In this document: positions 11,400 through 24,200 of the stretch, piece by piece | Position numbering within the stretch: position 1 is the first letter of the stretch | Layout of the letters: each line of letters opens with the position of its first letter | Assembly (NCBI GenBank): GCA_965153455.1 | Contig: OZ234493.1 | Span: forward strand, 11,770,213-11,834,212 | Direction of reading: 5' to 3' | DNA: 64,000 bases | From: Sphagnum compactum | Lineage: Eukaryota > Bryophyta > Sphagnopsida > Sphagnales | Program-made: the position numbers and the translations under genes | The notes under the pieces: generated by a model | The model's input: only the letters and a program-made list of their open reading frames with translations | Told to the model about the DNA's origin: nothing | The model's database searches: none

Positions 11400-14300
11400 A
11401 TGAACAAGAAATAAGAAAGTTAGAAGCTTTAAGAGTAGGAGAGGTTCAAAGCGCAAAAAAAAAAGATGCATTTGGTGAGTTGAAGAGCTTATTTTTTCAT
11501 CTTGCTATTGCTATTTTTTTTATTTGCACCTCAAAGATGATTTCTAAAAACTTGAGGTAGCATTCCAGTAACATTTTTAAATTATTCAAAATGAAGCACA
11601 AATGACAAAGATCTAAATAAATGTTCGATGAGAAGGTAATGATCAATGACGAATAATTCTACACTATTTGAACTGAAAAAATCTCCAATGAATTTTGTAT
11701 TGTATTCATAAAGCATTTCAAAAGGTGAAATGCCCATAGATGCTAGCATTTCCCATGATACCCAATGGGTATTCGCCATGTATCATAAGAAAACAATAAA
11801 AACTAAGAGATTTGACAAATATTTTCATCAGGTAACACCCTTCACCATGTATTGGAATTGGGTCCACTTGGGAGCAACCATATTCTCTCAGCAAGCATAT
11901 GTGTTTGAAATTTTGTTTCATGATAACGTTTGCATATAAGTTTTGATTGAAATGTTTTCAATTACAAAGTTATAGCACTCCTTAAAACCTTTCCAATGAT
12001 AAGTCGCAACTTAGTAGAAAATAGTTGTGATTGAAAAAGATTCAAAACATATATTTCTTTGAGGAACTTGAACATTTTCTCAAGAAAAGTATATTGTATG
12101 CTAGGGATGGTGCTCTTCTGTTGAAAGAACTTGGGCTCTTCCTTGATAAAAGTACGCTATACTTTGGAAAAGTGCTTTTCTTCTCAGAGAATTTGAGCCT
12201 TTTCCCATGGAAAGTTCATTGCTTCTCTAATAAGTTGTTTGTTCTTGAAAAAATTTCATGGAGAACTTGCTTGGACTAGCATTTAGTCTTTTTCTCCTTA
12301 AGAAATTTTCTAAAAGGGAAAAAATAATTTAAATATTCTATGAATTTTTTTATTCATTTTATTTGTTGAAAAGAAAAATTAGAAAAAATATTGAACCCCA
12401 AACCATTGAGTTGAATTGAGGATTCTACCTATTGCCTCATATGTTTTTTTTTTGGAAATTGTCATGTGAGAAAAATATTTAAATTATTATGCGGACACAA
12501 TAAAAAAAATAAAACTTCATGTTGGGTATTGTATTGTAAATACATTGAACCTGATGCTGCATTGAACTCATTCTACTATTCTACTATTTAGTGTTCATCA
12601 ACAAAGATATGCTACGATTTGTCCGTTATAGGACTTCAGAAAATTTTACTCCTGTATGAGCATCCCCTCAGATGAAGAAAAGTCAAAATATGCTGGTTTA
12701 TATCAGGAAAATGGTTTTGGTCCTGCATATGTGGTCAGTTTGCAGCAGAGGCTGGTAAGGGGAAGGAAAGCTGTGCACCTGCTAGAGAAGAGTGTAATAA
12801 ATATGATCTATCTGCTTTTCCCTGTTTTTAATTGGCCAATCATAATGATTGGTCCATGTGTGGTTTGCTATTAGTAGTTTTCCACCTATTTGCAGTTCTA
12901 GTTTCAGTTTCATAGGTGGGGTTTCAAAAAAGTAAGTAACTGCACTTGGATGTGAAAAATATGTTTGGAGGGTCACATACTAAGCATTGGTGGGGATGCT
13001 CTAAGTGAATGTATGGATTGAAAGATATAGCTCATTCTCAAAATATAATTCCGTGCAATTTTTGTAATTGCACACCTGAGATTGAATTCATTAGTGCTTA
13101 CATACCCACAGTCAAGAGTCTCATGACCGCAGGAGGCTAAGTGAAAAAATAGCCAATTCATTTAACCACATTTGAATTTTTTGCAAATACTAGAGATACA
13201 AGGTTCTATTATTTTCACAATGTTGAAATACTTGTGACACCAATCGTATTAACTTGAAAGAAACTAACCAAGGACTCCATCTCAAAAGTGAGAATCACCC
13301 AATACTAATAAGAACTAAGAACTCTCCTCTTTTCTAGAGGGATACCATCCCTACTACTGATGTTTGGCACTTCTTTGCTGTATATATATGTAGGTATGTA
13401 TTCTACAATGCGAGGTGTGGCAATTTCCAATTTAATTTTTTAGAATTTCAGCAAGTTGAGGAGTAAGTATGGAAAGTATGCACCCTTTGTTGTTTATTTG
13501 TAATAGTAACCCAATGGTTGGCACAATAAACATTTTTTTCACAAGTTGTGAGTTCAATTATCAACAATTTCAGCAAATATTAATAAAAGTTCTTTTTTTT
13601 TTCCAGCTAGATCTTTTGTGAATTATTTTCTGTCAAACATTGGTCATAGGTACACAATATTCACTTGTCTTTGTATTTGAAGCCACACCCACCAACAAAA
13701 ACTTCAGTGTAAAATTGAAGGGACCTTACAAAAGTGGAAGATCTCAAAAATGGGATCTTCCACTCTTGTGTTTTTGAGATCTTTCAGTTTTTGCAGCAAG
13801 GGTCCCTCAAATTTTGGAAGTTCTTTTATTTAGGGCAAGGAGCACAGATTTTTTTTGGGAACTCTTGTTTTATTCTTGGGACCAGTCTCCTCAGGTCGTA
13901 TGGGCCTCAAATTGATGGACCCTGGGCCCCAAAATCCAAGAAGAGTGGAAAAGCTGTCTTGGGTATTGTGCAAGAAAGATAAATAAAATATTGATCATAG
14001 TTCGAGTACAATAACAAAAAAATTTAAACATTTTTTTTTTTTTTGGTTGGGCATTAAAGTTATTCCTAAAGTCAGGAAAAGACGGCACCAAAACCCCCTA
14101 TAGGGGATGAGATTTCAAAAAGCAGGGGGAAAAAGTACACTGGGCTTCAACGGGGCATGAAACTCTGTTTAGCAGGAAATTTGGTGCTAAACTGAGGGCG
14201 AGACTTTAGATGAGGGTCCAAGCTCCAGGGACGAGGGACCAATGAATTCAAGCAATCTTATTGGTCAAAAGCTTCAAATTGGTCCCAAGGCCTTTAGACA

Positions 14301-14480
14301 AGGGTGCAAGACCCAAAAGTGGCAAAATTGAGGCTAAACCTACATGGCACCTGTTTGGGAGGGAAAATCAATTGGTTCGGACCAAAAAATAGTGCTACAA
14401 GGAGAGCTCCTGATACGGAGAACCAAAATGAAAATCTCAATATTTCATACCATCTTACTTATATAAAAGAATGGGTGTCC
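11400..14480. other. Intergenic, no gene supported
   Basis: AT-rich sequence. At 12050-12270 three diverged units of about 70 bases share a GAACTTG...AAAAGTA pattern and give an 82-codon open frame (12031-12279) that I regard as chance. At 13734-13785 short inverted repeats are stacked (see separate entry). Confidence 0.5.
13734..13785. repeat. Stacked short inverted repeats
   Basis: GTGGAAGATC (13734-13743) and GATCTTCCAC (13754-13763) are perfect inverted repeats with a 10-base loop. The overlapping AGATCTCAAAAA pairs with TTTTTGAGATCT about 20 bases further on. Two alternative hairpins are therefore possible. Confidence 0.7.
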
Positions 14481-14486
14481 GCACAT

Positions 14487-14544
14487 GCTTGATGCGATAA
14501 TTCCCCATTGGTGAAGCTTGATGCGATAATTCCCCATTGGTGAA
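14487..14544 (+). repeat. Perfect 29-bp tandem duplication
   Basis: Two adjacent identical units starting GCTTGATGCGATAATTCCCC, at 14487-14515 and 14516-14544. Confidence 0.9.
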
Positions 14545-14604
14545 GCCTCCGGAATGTTTGCTCTCATCAACAAACTGTGCCAAATTCTGGGCCAAAACCA
14601 CTTT

Positions 14605-16050
14605 GATTGGCCCATTGCTCCCCAAAAAAAATGAAACTATGGAGGCTCCTCAAAATAGAAGGTTCTGTTTTGATGTATATAGTTCCTGCCCTTGGGCCCA
14701 CCTATATAGGTGAAAGTGCCAAAGCATATGGGCTAAAGGTGAGGTGCTTATATGGAGAACATGTTGGGGAACACATTGTGAACTTGAGAAACATTTTGGG
14801 AACCCATTAGGAACTTAAAAGGAACATCGTGGGAACACATTAGGAAACAGGGAAAACTGGAAAAAAAAATCTTCCTTCTCTCCCCCCCTAACTTAAAAGG
14901 AATAAATGCAAGGCACCTTGCGCCCTCCTATTAGTTGAAAGGAAAATAAATCCTCCCCTCCCGGCCCCCCTGGGGCCGCCCCCAATAAAACTTGCATGAA
15001 AAGTCCAGGACACTGGACAATCCAGTCTCCACACCAAATACAGCTTGAAAAAAAAAACCTCCCCTCCAACCTCCAACTTCCCAACCCTAAACCCAAAACT
15101 TGAAAGGAAAAAAACCAAGGCACCTTGAGAGCACGATTGCACTTCCCATTTGGTTGGATGAAATTTCTCTCCTCAAAAGGGTTCATCGCATTTTTTTGCC
15201 TGGGCTATTATCCCTCGCAAGGAACACCTCAGCTATATAGGTGAGAAGGGGAGGATTTTGGGCAAAACATATGGGTTTGATATTAGGTGCTATTGGGAAC
15301 ACCCTTGGGGAACACATTGAGAACTTGGGGAACAACTTGGGAACATGATAAGAACACATCAGCAACTCATGAAAAAAAAAACCTCTCCCCCCTTCCCCCT
15401 GCCCCCAAAACCCAAATTAAAAAGCTGGGGCGCCTAAATGGATGCTGCACCCTCCCATTGGCTACATGCAATTTCTATTTTCAAAACTATTAGTTACATT
15501 TTTGGCCTAGGCTAATGGCAGGGAAATAAATTTGGGAAAATAGTCACCTCTCCTATTAATTAGATGAGGTGCCTCCCAAGTTCTTTACTTTTATTTTCTT
15601 TTGGCAACATGCCAATTTGATTGGCCCATCACTCCCCCAAAAAAAAAACAATGGAGACTCCTCCAAACAGAAAGTTCTATTTTTAACTGTACAGTTCCTC
15701 CCCTTCGGCCCAGCTATATAGGTGAAAGGAGGACACCATTTTCCAAGGCATATGGGATAAAAGTGAGGATGTATGGAGAAAATGTTGGGGAAAATATTGG
15801 GAACCCATTGGGAACTTGAAAGGAACACAATGCAAACACATTGGGAAGCCAGGAAAAATGAAAAAAAAATCTTTCCCCCCCCCTCCCCTCCCCCCCCCCA
15901 AAACATAAAAGGAAAAAAAGCAAGGCACCTTGAGTGCATGCTTGGGCCTTCCCATTGGCTGCATGAAATTTCTCTTCCCAAAAGACTTCGTCACCATTGG
16001 CATGGGCTAAGGCCCCTTGCAAAGAACACCCCACCTATTCAGTGTTGGGG
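14605..16050 (+). repeat. Three diverged copies of a ~300-bp repeat family
   Basis: Copies at about 14605-14870, 15180-15385 and 15600-15860 share CAGCTATATAGGTGA or CACCTATATAGGTGA, then GCATATGGG, then repeated GGGAACACATTGGGAA phrases, then an A-rich to CT-rich tract. The segment after copies 1 and 3 also matches (AAGGCACCTTG ... TTGGNTG(C/G)ATGAAATTTCTC). A shorter relative occurs at 41320-41420 and 48690-48790. No coding potential was seen; the ORFs across it are chance. Confidence 0.75.
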
Positions 16051-16511
16051 CACATTTAATTTTTAAAAATAATTGTAGGTTTTTCAAACATTTCAGATCC
16101 AGAACTGTTTTTGTAACTATTTCAAAATTCAGGCATTCCAGATGACAAAGTTGGGATGGTAGCGTTGATGAATGGGTAGAGTCAACATGGCTAAATAGTT
16201 CAGCAAATTGTATTCCATTATTTTATTGGCCTTGCCTATCAAGATATTGTATTTAGATTCATTATAGAGTACAAAAAGCAAAATGATCAGGAGAAAGGAT
16301 TCAGAGGACCTTGAGAACATAACACTTTAATAATCTTTTGCTTAATTTGATCATTTTGCAAGCAAAATAGGTTTACAGACTAGTTGTTTAATAAAATTTC
16401 ATGACTTTGGGGACAAAAAGCAAGTGGGGATGAAGCATCAAACGAGGGGTGACTTCACGCATAACTCTATTGTCGTACGTACAAATGCATGCATCCAGCA
16501 GTCAAGCCCCA

Positions 16512-16635
16512 CAACGAATTAAACTGCTGTTTAGTGCTTACAGTGGGGCCAGAAATTTTCTTCACATGCCTAATTTAGGAGCCTTCCCGAATTTCTGGCC
16601 CCACTGTAAGCACTAAACAAGTGCAACGAATTAAA
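16512..16635. mobile_element. Foldback element with perfect 29-bp arms and 12-bp flanking direct repeats
   Basis: The arms 16529-16557 and 16590-16618 are perfect reverse complements (core GTGCTTACAGTGGGGCCAGA) around a 32-base loop. CAACGAATTAAA occurs directly on both sides (16512-16523 and 16624-16635), as expected of a target-site duplication. This fits a small foldback/MITE insertion, possibly Mutator-like from the repeat length. A microRNA-type hairpin is an alternative. It lies about 180 bases upstream of the transporter start. Confidence 0.65.
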
Positions 16636-16813
16636 AAGTGTCCTTCCCCAATAAGGGACCTGGGCCTACACTGGGACCCTACCTCTGGTAATATGTTCAC
16701 ATGGATCTCGTGAGCTCCTTGTTCACATGGAAGGATGGATCTTGTGTAATGTTCTTTGCATTTCTGTTGTTGTCGTCGTCGTTGTTGTTTTTGAGGCGGG
16801 GTAAGAAGAAGCA

Positions 16814-17130
16814 ATGGCTAGCGAAGAAGAAGAAGTAGAAGAACCCAATCTCGATAGTAGTAGAAATCAGTCCTTCATGGAGATTTGTAGACTAAAGCTG
16901 ATGGAGCACATCAAGGGAACAGGGCTGAAAGCAGTGTTGCTGGGTCAATTCCTAAGCCTCATTAACGCTAGCGGAGGGTTCTCGTCTGCAGTGATGGCAA
17001 GAAATGGCATAGATGCACCCACAACCCAATGTTTTTTTTTCTTCCTGCTCCTGACAACAGTTTACGGCTCCATCTTCCTCTACAGAAAGAAGCAGTCCCA
17101 GATCTCCCCGTGGGTGTATCTTCTGCTATG
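16814..17130 (+). pseudogene. N-terminal part of a DUF914/SLC35F-type membrane transporter
   Basis: The frame opens MASEEEEVEEPNL and reaches a stretch typical of the plant DUF914 (SLC35F1/F2-like) family: GQFLSLINASGGFSSAVMAR, then GIDAPTTQCF, then a second hydrophobic segment and YGSIFLYRKK. This corresponds to the first two of about ten membrane spans. After about residue 107 the family pattern is lost, and the frame stops at 17194. I could not find the remaining spans in the next 3 kb. It is therefore either a truncated gene copy or a first exon whose partners are not recognisable. Members of the family are thought to move nucleotide-sugar-like or other metabolites, but the substrate here is unknown. 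Confidence 0.55.
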
Positions 17131-17199
17131 TGTTAGGAAATTGCTATTTCAATCACTGGTACTTGCACACCTGGCTTCTTACTGCTGGACTTAAGATGC

Positions 17200-20100
17200 T
17201 GTAGGTCTGATCCCAAAGCATGAATGGAGATGTAACATGGAACCTGCAATCAAGGCCAGCCTGCCACCACAATTGGAAAACGAAGGCTGCAACTGCTTTA
17301 AGGGGCTAAGCCCAGAAAATGCAAAAATTACTCTTGCTTCCTTAGGTCATGTCAATACCTCGAAAGCATGAGCTCCTTCTTCCTGCAAAAAAGAGTTCAA
17401 TATTAGAGAACCTCCTACAGGTGTTACATCTCTCATCCTACAGGTCTTTGGCTTCCCACTCTAGATCTCCCACAGTACTTGCATCTGAGGGCCTACAATG
17501 GGTTTTGCACCACCTATTACTAGCAGACATATTCAGAACGCCCTGCTTCTCCTAGCTTTAAGGCCACAGACTCTGCAGGCAGTTTGGATGGCAGTCTTAT
17601 TGAGGAAACCTGTACTCAGAAGGCTACTTTCAATACCCCAAGTGCAGAGTTTCAACTGAGCAATAGTAGTTTTAAGGGAGAACAGCTGGTGTTCAGGGCA
17701 TGAAGAGGTGAAAGAATGACCCTCTCAACTTTCGTGAGGGAAGCACTCCAGTTTTAGGACTCTTCACACACTTAAACTTGATGTGACTTACCACTAGCAT
17801 TACAATCAGCATTAACAGTAGCAAAACTTGGCAAACAAAAACTGCAGGCAGAAGATCTTTAGTCTTTGAAAGAGGACCTCAACCTGATGAGAGCACCCCT
17901 CATTCACTGCTTGTTAATTTAACATACTCTCTCAATTGCAGTACAGAGTCCTAAAACCTTTGAGATCCAATTCTGTTGTGCCACATGATAGAAGGATGGA
18001 CAGAGAGACAAGATTGAACAAGTTTTCAATTCCCTATTGAAATTCTGAGCTCTTGAACAATGCATGTTAGAGAAGCTACTTTGAAATGCTGTGTTTTTCA
18101 CACTGGGTCAAAGGCCATTAATTGATGGGAAAAAAAAAGTTCTGGATTAGATCAATGTCCTCCAAAACACCCTCTGCAATGTGTGCTTGAAAACTCTTTA
18201 ATCTCTGCAGGGAGAGTTAGACATGCAAAGCCATCTGTATGGTCACATATCCAGATCAATGTTATAAAGAGACTTCAAGGGAACCAAGAGAAAATCACAT
18301 TACAAGACAAAGAGTACAGGAGGAAAACAGGACAAGAAAACAGGAAAACCCATGAATGACCCAGAGATGATTACCAAGACTGTCCAGAGTCAAACATAAC
18401 CCCTCCATATAGCATATATATCCCTGGATAAGGAGGCCTCTCAAGTTCCCATTTGTGTCCTCGACCAATGTGCAACAGTGAGCAAAGGAGTAAGACACTA
18501 TCGAACTGTGTTGGTGTTGAATATCTTCATAGATACTGAGAAATTCTCTATTCTTACAATTTACATCAACCTGAAAAGAATTGAGGGATGACTAAATTTA
18601 TAGATACTTCAGATTGACAACATAACAGCAACCAATCAGTAAGCATGAAAAAGAGGGAACCCAACCCTGAGAAAAGAGAGAACAAAACCAGAAAAACTGA
18701 AGAGCAGGTTGAACAACGGCAAGAGTCATACGCATCATAGGGAGCTTCAACAGCAACATGTATGGTATTGACCACCTACCATAATAGATCCCTATCCCCA
18801 CCAATAGCTCCCAAAAATGGGCGGAGGTTAGTTTCAAACATTAACCAACATACTGAGTTTCAGTTAGAAGGCTGGAAGTAGTGGGAAAACCAAGCCATAT
18901 GTTGGTTGGCTCGCTAGCTCAACAAAACCTAAGAGGGCAGGAGAAGACCAAATATCCCAAGAAGAAAGAGGAACACAACACAAAAGAGAAGAAGGAAAGA
19001 AAAGAAAAGATCCAAACAAGGAGGAAGAGAGAGAAACAAGATGGAGAACTTTAAGAGCAAGTCTTTAGAGGACAAAGTGAGCTTTAATAAGTCCCCACCT
19101 AATTAAGAGGCCTTTGAAATAATCAGAGATTCACAAAGCTTGAAACACCAAACAGGAAACTTAATTTATTAAGCAAACTTCTGGTCAGATTGAAGGAAAC
19201 AAGTATGACCTTTCTTCAGCAGAGCAATTAAGGTTGCCATTTGAGCTACAGAGGATTCTTTGGAACTACAAAGCCTAAAGAACCTTTAAAACTGACTACT
19301 GAATACTCCAATTACCAGGAAAATTTTGTCTAAGGATTGAAAGAAGACATTCGTGACCAAAGCAAGGTTCAGAATAAAATAGAGACCTATCCTATCCATG
19401 TGAGAGGAAACAAAGACTGAAATAATGAGATGTCTCCCCCCAAAACTGAAATCTAGAGAGGTGGGCATTAAAGGAACGACTGACACTCAATGATAAGACC
19501 CAAGACATCAATAAGCTGCAAAGTGTTGCCAATGAGGAGGAAGCTCATTTGATCAAGATTCCTGGTCCTATACATGGCAAGAAACTCAGAAGAGAACTTA
19601 TCTTTAGACATGATATCAAGGAGACATAGTAAACCTTTTTTGTTAATGGAATCCAGTGGTCAAGCATGAGGGCCAGAATCCCTCTCCATAGAGGAGGAAC
19701 ACACAGGAAGGGACAGAGGAGCACAACTAAGAGGAAGGGACTCTTAGTTGCATTAGCATTCAAAATAGACTCCTTTATATGGATGCTTTTTCCATAGAGA
19801 AGCAGCCAACACCCCTACCAGACAGAGAATGGGGTATAGGGGGAGGAGGCTATCTACATCTGTCATGATGGTTCTATCTAATCATAATCCTTGCCCAAGT
19901 CCTTCCAGACCCCACCCCACCTCCAGCACCCTTGCCTCAATTCTATGAACCTCTCATGCCCATCTTCCTGCACAACATTCAAACTACATTTGAGCACAAT
20001 GTATTATACAATGGCAATCAAAGCAAAACCATGGGTGCAAACCACTACGAGACAGAAATGTGCATATTGAAACCCTTCTCAACAATCTGAAAACAAAGAA

Positions 20101-20380
20101 TGAGAAGTGGACAATAAAAGTGAAATGTAAAAAGTACACTGACGACAACACCTTCTTCCATTGAGTGATCAGTTTCATGGTGTCCTGTGTGATACATCGG
20201 CTGGCCATCTCTGTATGTAAAACATACTCTCTTCAGCTGCTTTGTAAAATGAACCCCTCCTGCCAAGGCTGTCCCCATAGATCCCCATTCTGCTGTGTCA
20301 CCCTCTCCTTCTCTATCTTCTGGCTTCCTTTGATTCCGGCCTTTATTCTCCTCAAAATTTCCCTCTCTTAGACACGTCAG
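17200..20380. other. No gene supported
   Basis: Mixed sequence with many short open frames on both strands but no recognisable protein and no convincing exon chain. It could be intron or 3' flank of the transporter remnant. Confidence 0.4.
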
Positions 20381-20381
20381 C

Positions 20382-20708
20382 TTAAGCAACTCCCTTCTCA
20401 AAGCTCTGGTATAGCCCCTTGATTTTCTTCCCACCATCTGTGGTAATGCCTGTGGCATAGCTGCAATTACAAACATTGTGTTGAGCTCATATCCTGTTCC
20501 AAAACATCTTCATACATTGCGCTTGTATGAAGGAGTAATCTTCACATAACGCCACTAAAACATATGCAACTTACTTTAGAGAAGAGTCTCGAACAGATCG
20601 TGCAAGCTCCTGCCATGCATTCCCGAGCTGAGTCATCAGCCTAGATGACTGAAGAACCAAGTTATAGGTCTTGATGTCCCCCTCCTCACTAGATGGACTT
20701 GTGATCAT
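20382..20708 (-). CDS. Small unrecognised protein, two exons
   Basis: Exons 20575-20708 and 20382-20460 join in phase: the donor is GTAAGT at 20574-20569, and the acceptor follows a T-rich tract ending TTGCAG. The reading frame closes with TAA. The product is about 69 residues, starting MITSPSSEEGDIKTYN and ending KKIKGLYQSFEKGVA. It is hydrophilic with a central helix-like segment (RLMTQLGNAWQELARSV) and no signal peptide or membrane span. The frame stays open for another 16 codons before the ATG, so the protein could start earlier through an upstream exon. A spliced leader at about 20990-21180 is likely. I do not recognise the family. Confidence 0.55.
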
Positions 20709-21299
20709 GCGCCTATCTGGTGTTGCATTTACGCGACTCCGTGAGCCATTTCCGAATTACGAAACAGTTACGGAACCAATCATTCAACAAAGACTTGCCA
20801 ATACAAAAAAGAGGAGCGGGACACAAAGTAGCAAAGCAGAAAGCAGAAATTAAGCAATTCTCACCAAAAAAAAGGGAGAAAAGGTTGAAGACAACACGCA
20901 AGCACTCAATGGGACATACCGCAGAATTTGAAGACGAAACACAGGATTAAGCTGATTCTAAAGGGAACAACAATGTAACTCACTCCACCTCATAGCCTGC
21001 CTCCCCGTAGTCAGCTCTTTGGGACCCAATCCACGATACTCGAAGAGATTCCTCCCATGTAGATGCCTACTCCGAGAAGCAGCCAAAGAAAACCAAAAAC
21101 GTCTGAATAAAAAGCCCACACACAACAGCAACAACAACAAATCAAAAGCTCGATGCCTGGACACCGAGCTCATCACCACCACCTGGTCCTCCTCTAATCA
21201 CATAAATCCCAACACATGCACACAAACATCAACCAAAAACCACGAAGAGAAATCTCCATAGAAACAACCCAAAAAATAACAACCACCATAGAAAAACAC

Positions 21300-24200
21300 A
21301 AGGAGAAAATGGAGGAAAGCTTTCCATAAGATTGATTTGGCTGGTTGGGTAGTAAGTTTATGACACACTTGCAAAGAATTAATTCCTTATTAGGGACATT
21401 TCTTCATATATGATAAGTAGTGGATCACTTTGTGTTGTGGAAGAATGAATATAGAGTTTGAGGTTTGAATGTTGTATGAATTTAAAAAGTTGCCCTTGTT
21501 GAGAATTAAAATTTGAGGTTGTAGTAAGCATGTCAATATCAAAATCACTTAAAGAATTGTGGGATATGAGGTTGGTGCTAGAATGATGAGTCCGTGTAAC
21601 ATTTCCAAAAAAGTTGCACCTGAGGTAGAACAAGATTTATATATAGAAATAACATGTATAGTTTTTTTAAGTGTTAGGTAGTTACAATAATTTTTTATTC
21701 AACATATGTCATTGTCTTGCATGAATGCAAAGTTACATTGTCATCATACATCATTCAACTATCAAGGTTATCTTCAATATATTTATATATCAAAGTAAGA
21801 TATTTTTTCAATCATCATTTCTCAAATATGGGGGATGTTTGTAAGTTAAGATCATGTTGAAATTTTTTATTATGTTGATATAATATATTAATATCAAGAC
21901 TTTGAATGATAACTTGTGAGTGTTGATATGTTTTCAATCTTGGATCAATAGTTTCCAATTAACAAATTATGTAAGTTTTTTCATTTTGAATCTTGTAATG
22001 TATTAAGGACATACAAATTTTCTTTGGTAAGAACATGAAAGAAGGCCATACAAGTTAGTCCATGTTTATACAAAATGTTGGGTCAATTGTTGTTTCATTT
22101 AACAATCCTTTAGACTAGTGGACCATTCTAATGGTAGCTAATTGAGTGGAATAACATGTGATAATAACATGTTTAGGAGTGGGCACATTTCTTGATTCAC
22201 CATCATTTAAAAGGATAGGCATGAATGGTTAAGATTCTAATATGACATTTTCATCTTCTCCAATTCCAATACTTTCATCACTCCTTTAGGCACACCTTCA
22301 CCTTCGGCTAAATCCTCCATGACTATTATCATGTGAACAAACCATGGCCATGTTAACTCTTTTTTTTTGGTTTGTTCTTTTGACAATGATTTTTGATGCT
22401 AGTACTCACCCTTCATTTTTTCAATCTTGTTTTTAACTTTAATTTTAACAACACTAACAATTGATGATGGTGCTTGGTGCAAATATGAGTCCAATGCTTG
22501 AATGACAAGCACGATTTATCAAGTTGCCCCATTCTTTTTCATATAAGTCAAGAACATTAGGAAAAACAACATCAATCCATCTCCCTCCAAGACTTGCTTT
22601 ATCATTCATTAATTTTTCTATTTGTGATTTCATTTTACAACTGGTAATTGCACTGATTGAGGGTCAAAAAACATGGATGGTGAAAATGCTTCCACCAATG
22701 GAGGATTTTCAATCAATGGTAATCCATCATCCATGATTTTATCCAAAAAAGTCACACCCAAAAACAAATGAATAGAAAGTCAAAGTACTCAAGGATTCTT
22801 TCAACTATTATTTTTTAAATTTACATTATACGAATACAAATGAAAACAAAGAAACTCAAATTTAACTCTATAGAGATGCATAACATGTACACATTCACAA
22901 GTATTAACAAACATAACAAGAATTTTCTTAAAAAATTAAAAAAAACCTAGCCCTAATACATATTTTTGAGTTACAAATACATTTATTTTATACATCACAA
23001 AAACACAAGATGAAAACAAAGTGAAAGACAAAAATGATTTTACAAACATCCTTTACATGCACACATAAACAAAAATTAGAGCTCCACACTATTGGGCACT
23101 ACCAATGACGATCAACTATTTTATTTTTTCTTAAGTTTTCATATGGTTTTTAATAATTCATCATTATTTATGTCAATGTCAAAATTAATTTAAATTAAAA
23201 TATACATTTCATGGACATGAAAAGACACATGTTAACTTGTTTTTTCATATCCATGTTGGTGGATAGGGGAAAGGAGTGAGGTAGTTATAAAATGGAGGTA
23301 TTTATCAAGGAAAAGTGAGAGATAGTTATTAAGAAAGTTCATAGGAAAAGGAAACAATTATTAAAAAAGAAATGAAGTAGTTAGGCTTCAAAACAAGATA
23401 ATTATTTTTTAAATTGTCTTTGAAATGGTCCATGGACGACCATACGAAGAATTCCAAAAAAAATCCCCCATATACCAATTCCCATTCTCATCACTGCAAT
23501 TAGAAACTAAAACAAATAAAAAATGGACAAAAATAATAGCCACCTTTGCAAGAAATGTTGTAAAGCTCCAAGTGTTGCTAAACTTTGGGACTTTGCAGTA
23601 CTAACCTTGCAGTGTGAGTAAATATTTTTATTATAGTAATTTTTAATAATAGAAACACTGTTTTATCATTTTTCTTGAACATATTTTTACTTGGGCGTAG
23701 TTGATTGCTGCAGCCTAGATTGTCACATGCAGCCATGAAGCTCCATAGCCACACCCTGGGGCTTAAGTGGGAGGCTGCGGCTGAAGCCCCCCACTTGCCC
23801 CTCAAAGCAGCACATGTGCCTTGGTGTTCTGAGAATGTCCACATGGTGACAATATGCCCGAATATTGTTCCATTAAACTACCAACACCATCGAACAAAAA
23901 ATCTTGATGTGAAAAAATATCATCTTGCCCATGAACACTACTTGCAAGTCACAAAATTAAAAAAAAACACTAAAGTTGCACATAATACTATCATGGAGTG
24001 AAATCAAATGTAGGTGCATAAAGGCACAATTGTAAGCATTGGGACTTTGTGATGAAGTGTAACACTTGTTTGAACCAAATTCATTGTTCTTTGTGAAAAA
24101 AATTGGAATGAAAAAGTAAGAAACTTGACAACAATGCCAAAATCTTGAACATAATTTCACCTAATGTAATGATGGTGTCACAATCTTGGAGTTCATTCCA

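Noticed and set aside
12031-12279. 82-codon ORF
   Set aside because: Crosses three diverged ~70-bp repeats, with no domain and no splice or promoter support.
12656-12874. ORF starting MSIPSDEEKSKYAGLYQ
   Set aside because: Its first 45 residues look protein-like, but no family was recognised and no neighbouring exon was found. Left out for lack of support.
14888-16066. Overlapping ORFs on both strands
   Set aside because: They lie in the three-copy repeat and its poly-C/poly-A tracts, with no consistent frame between copies.
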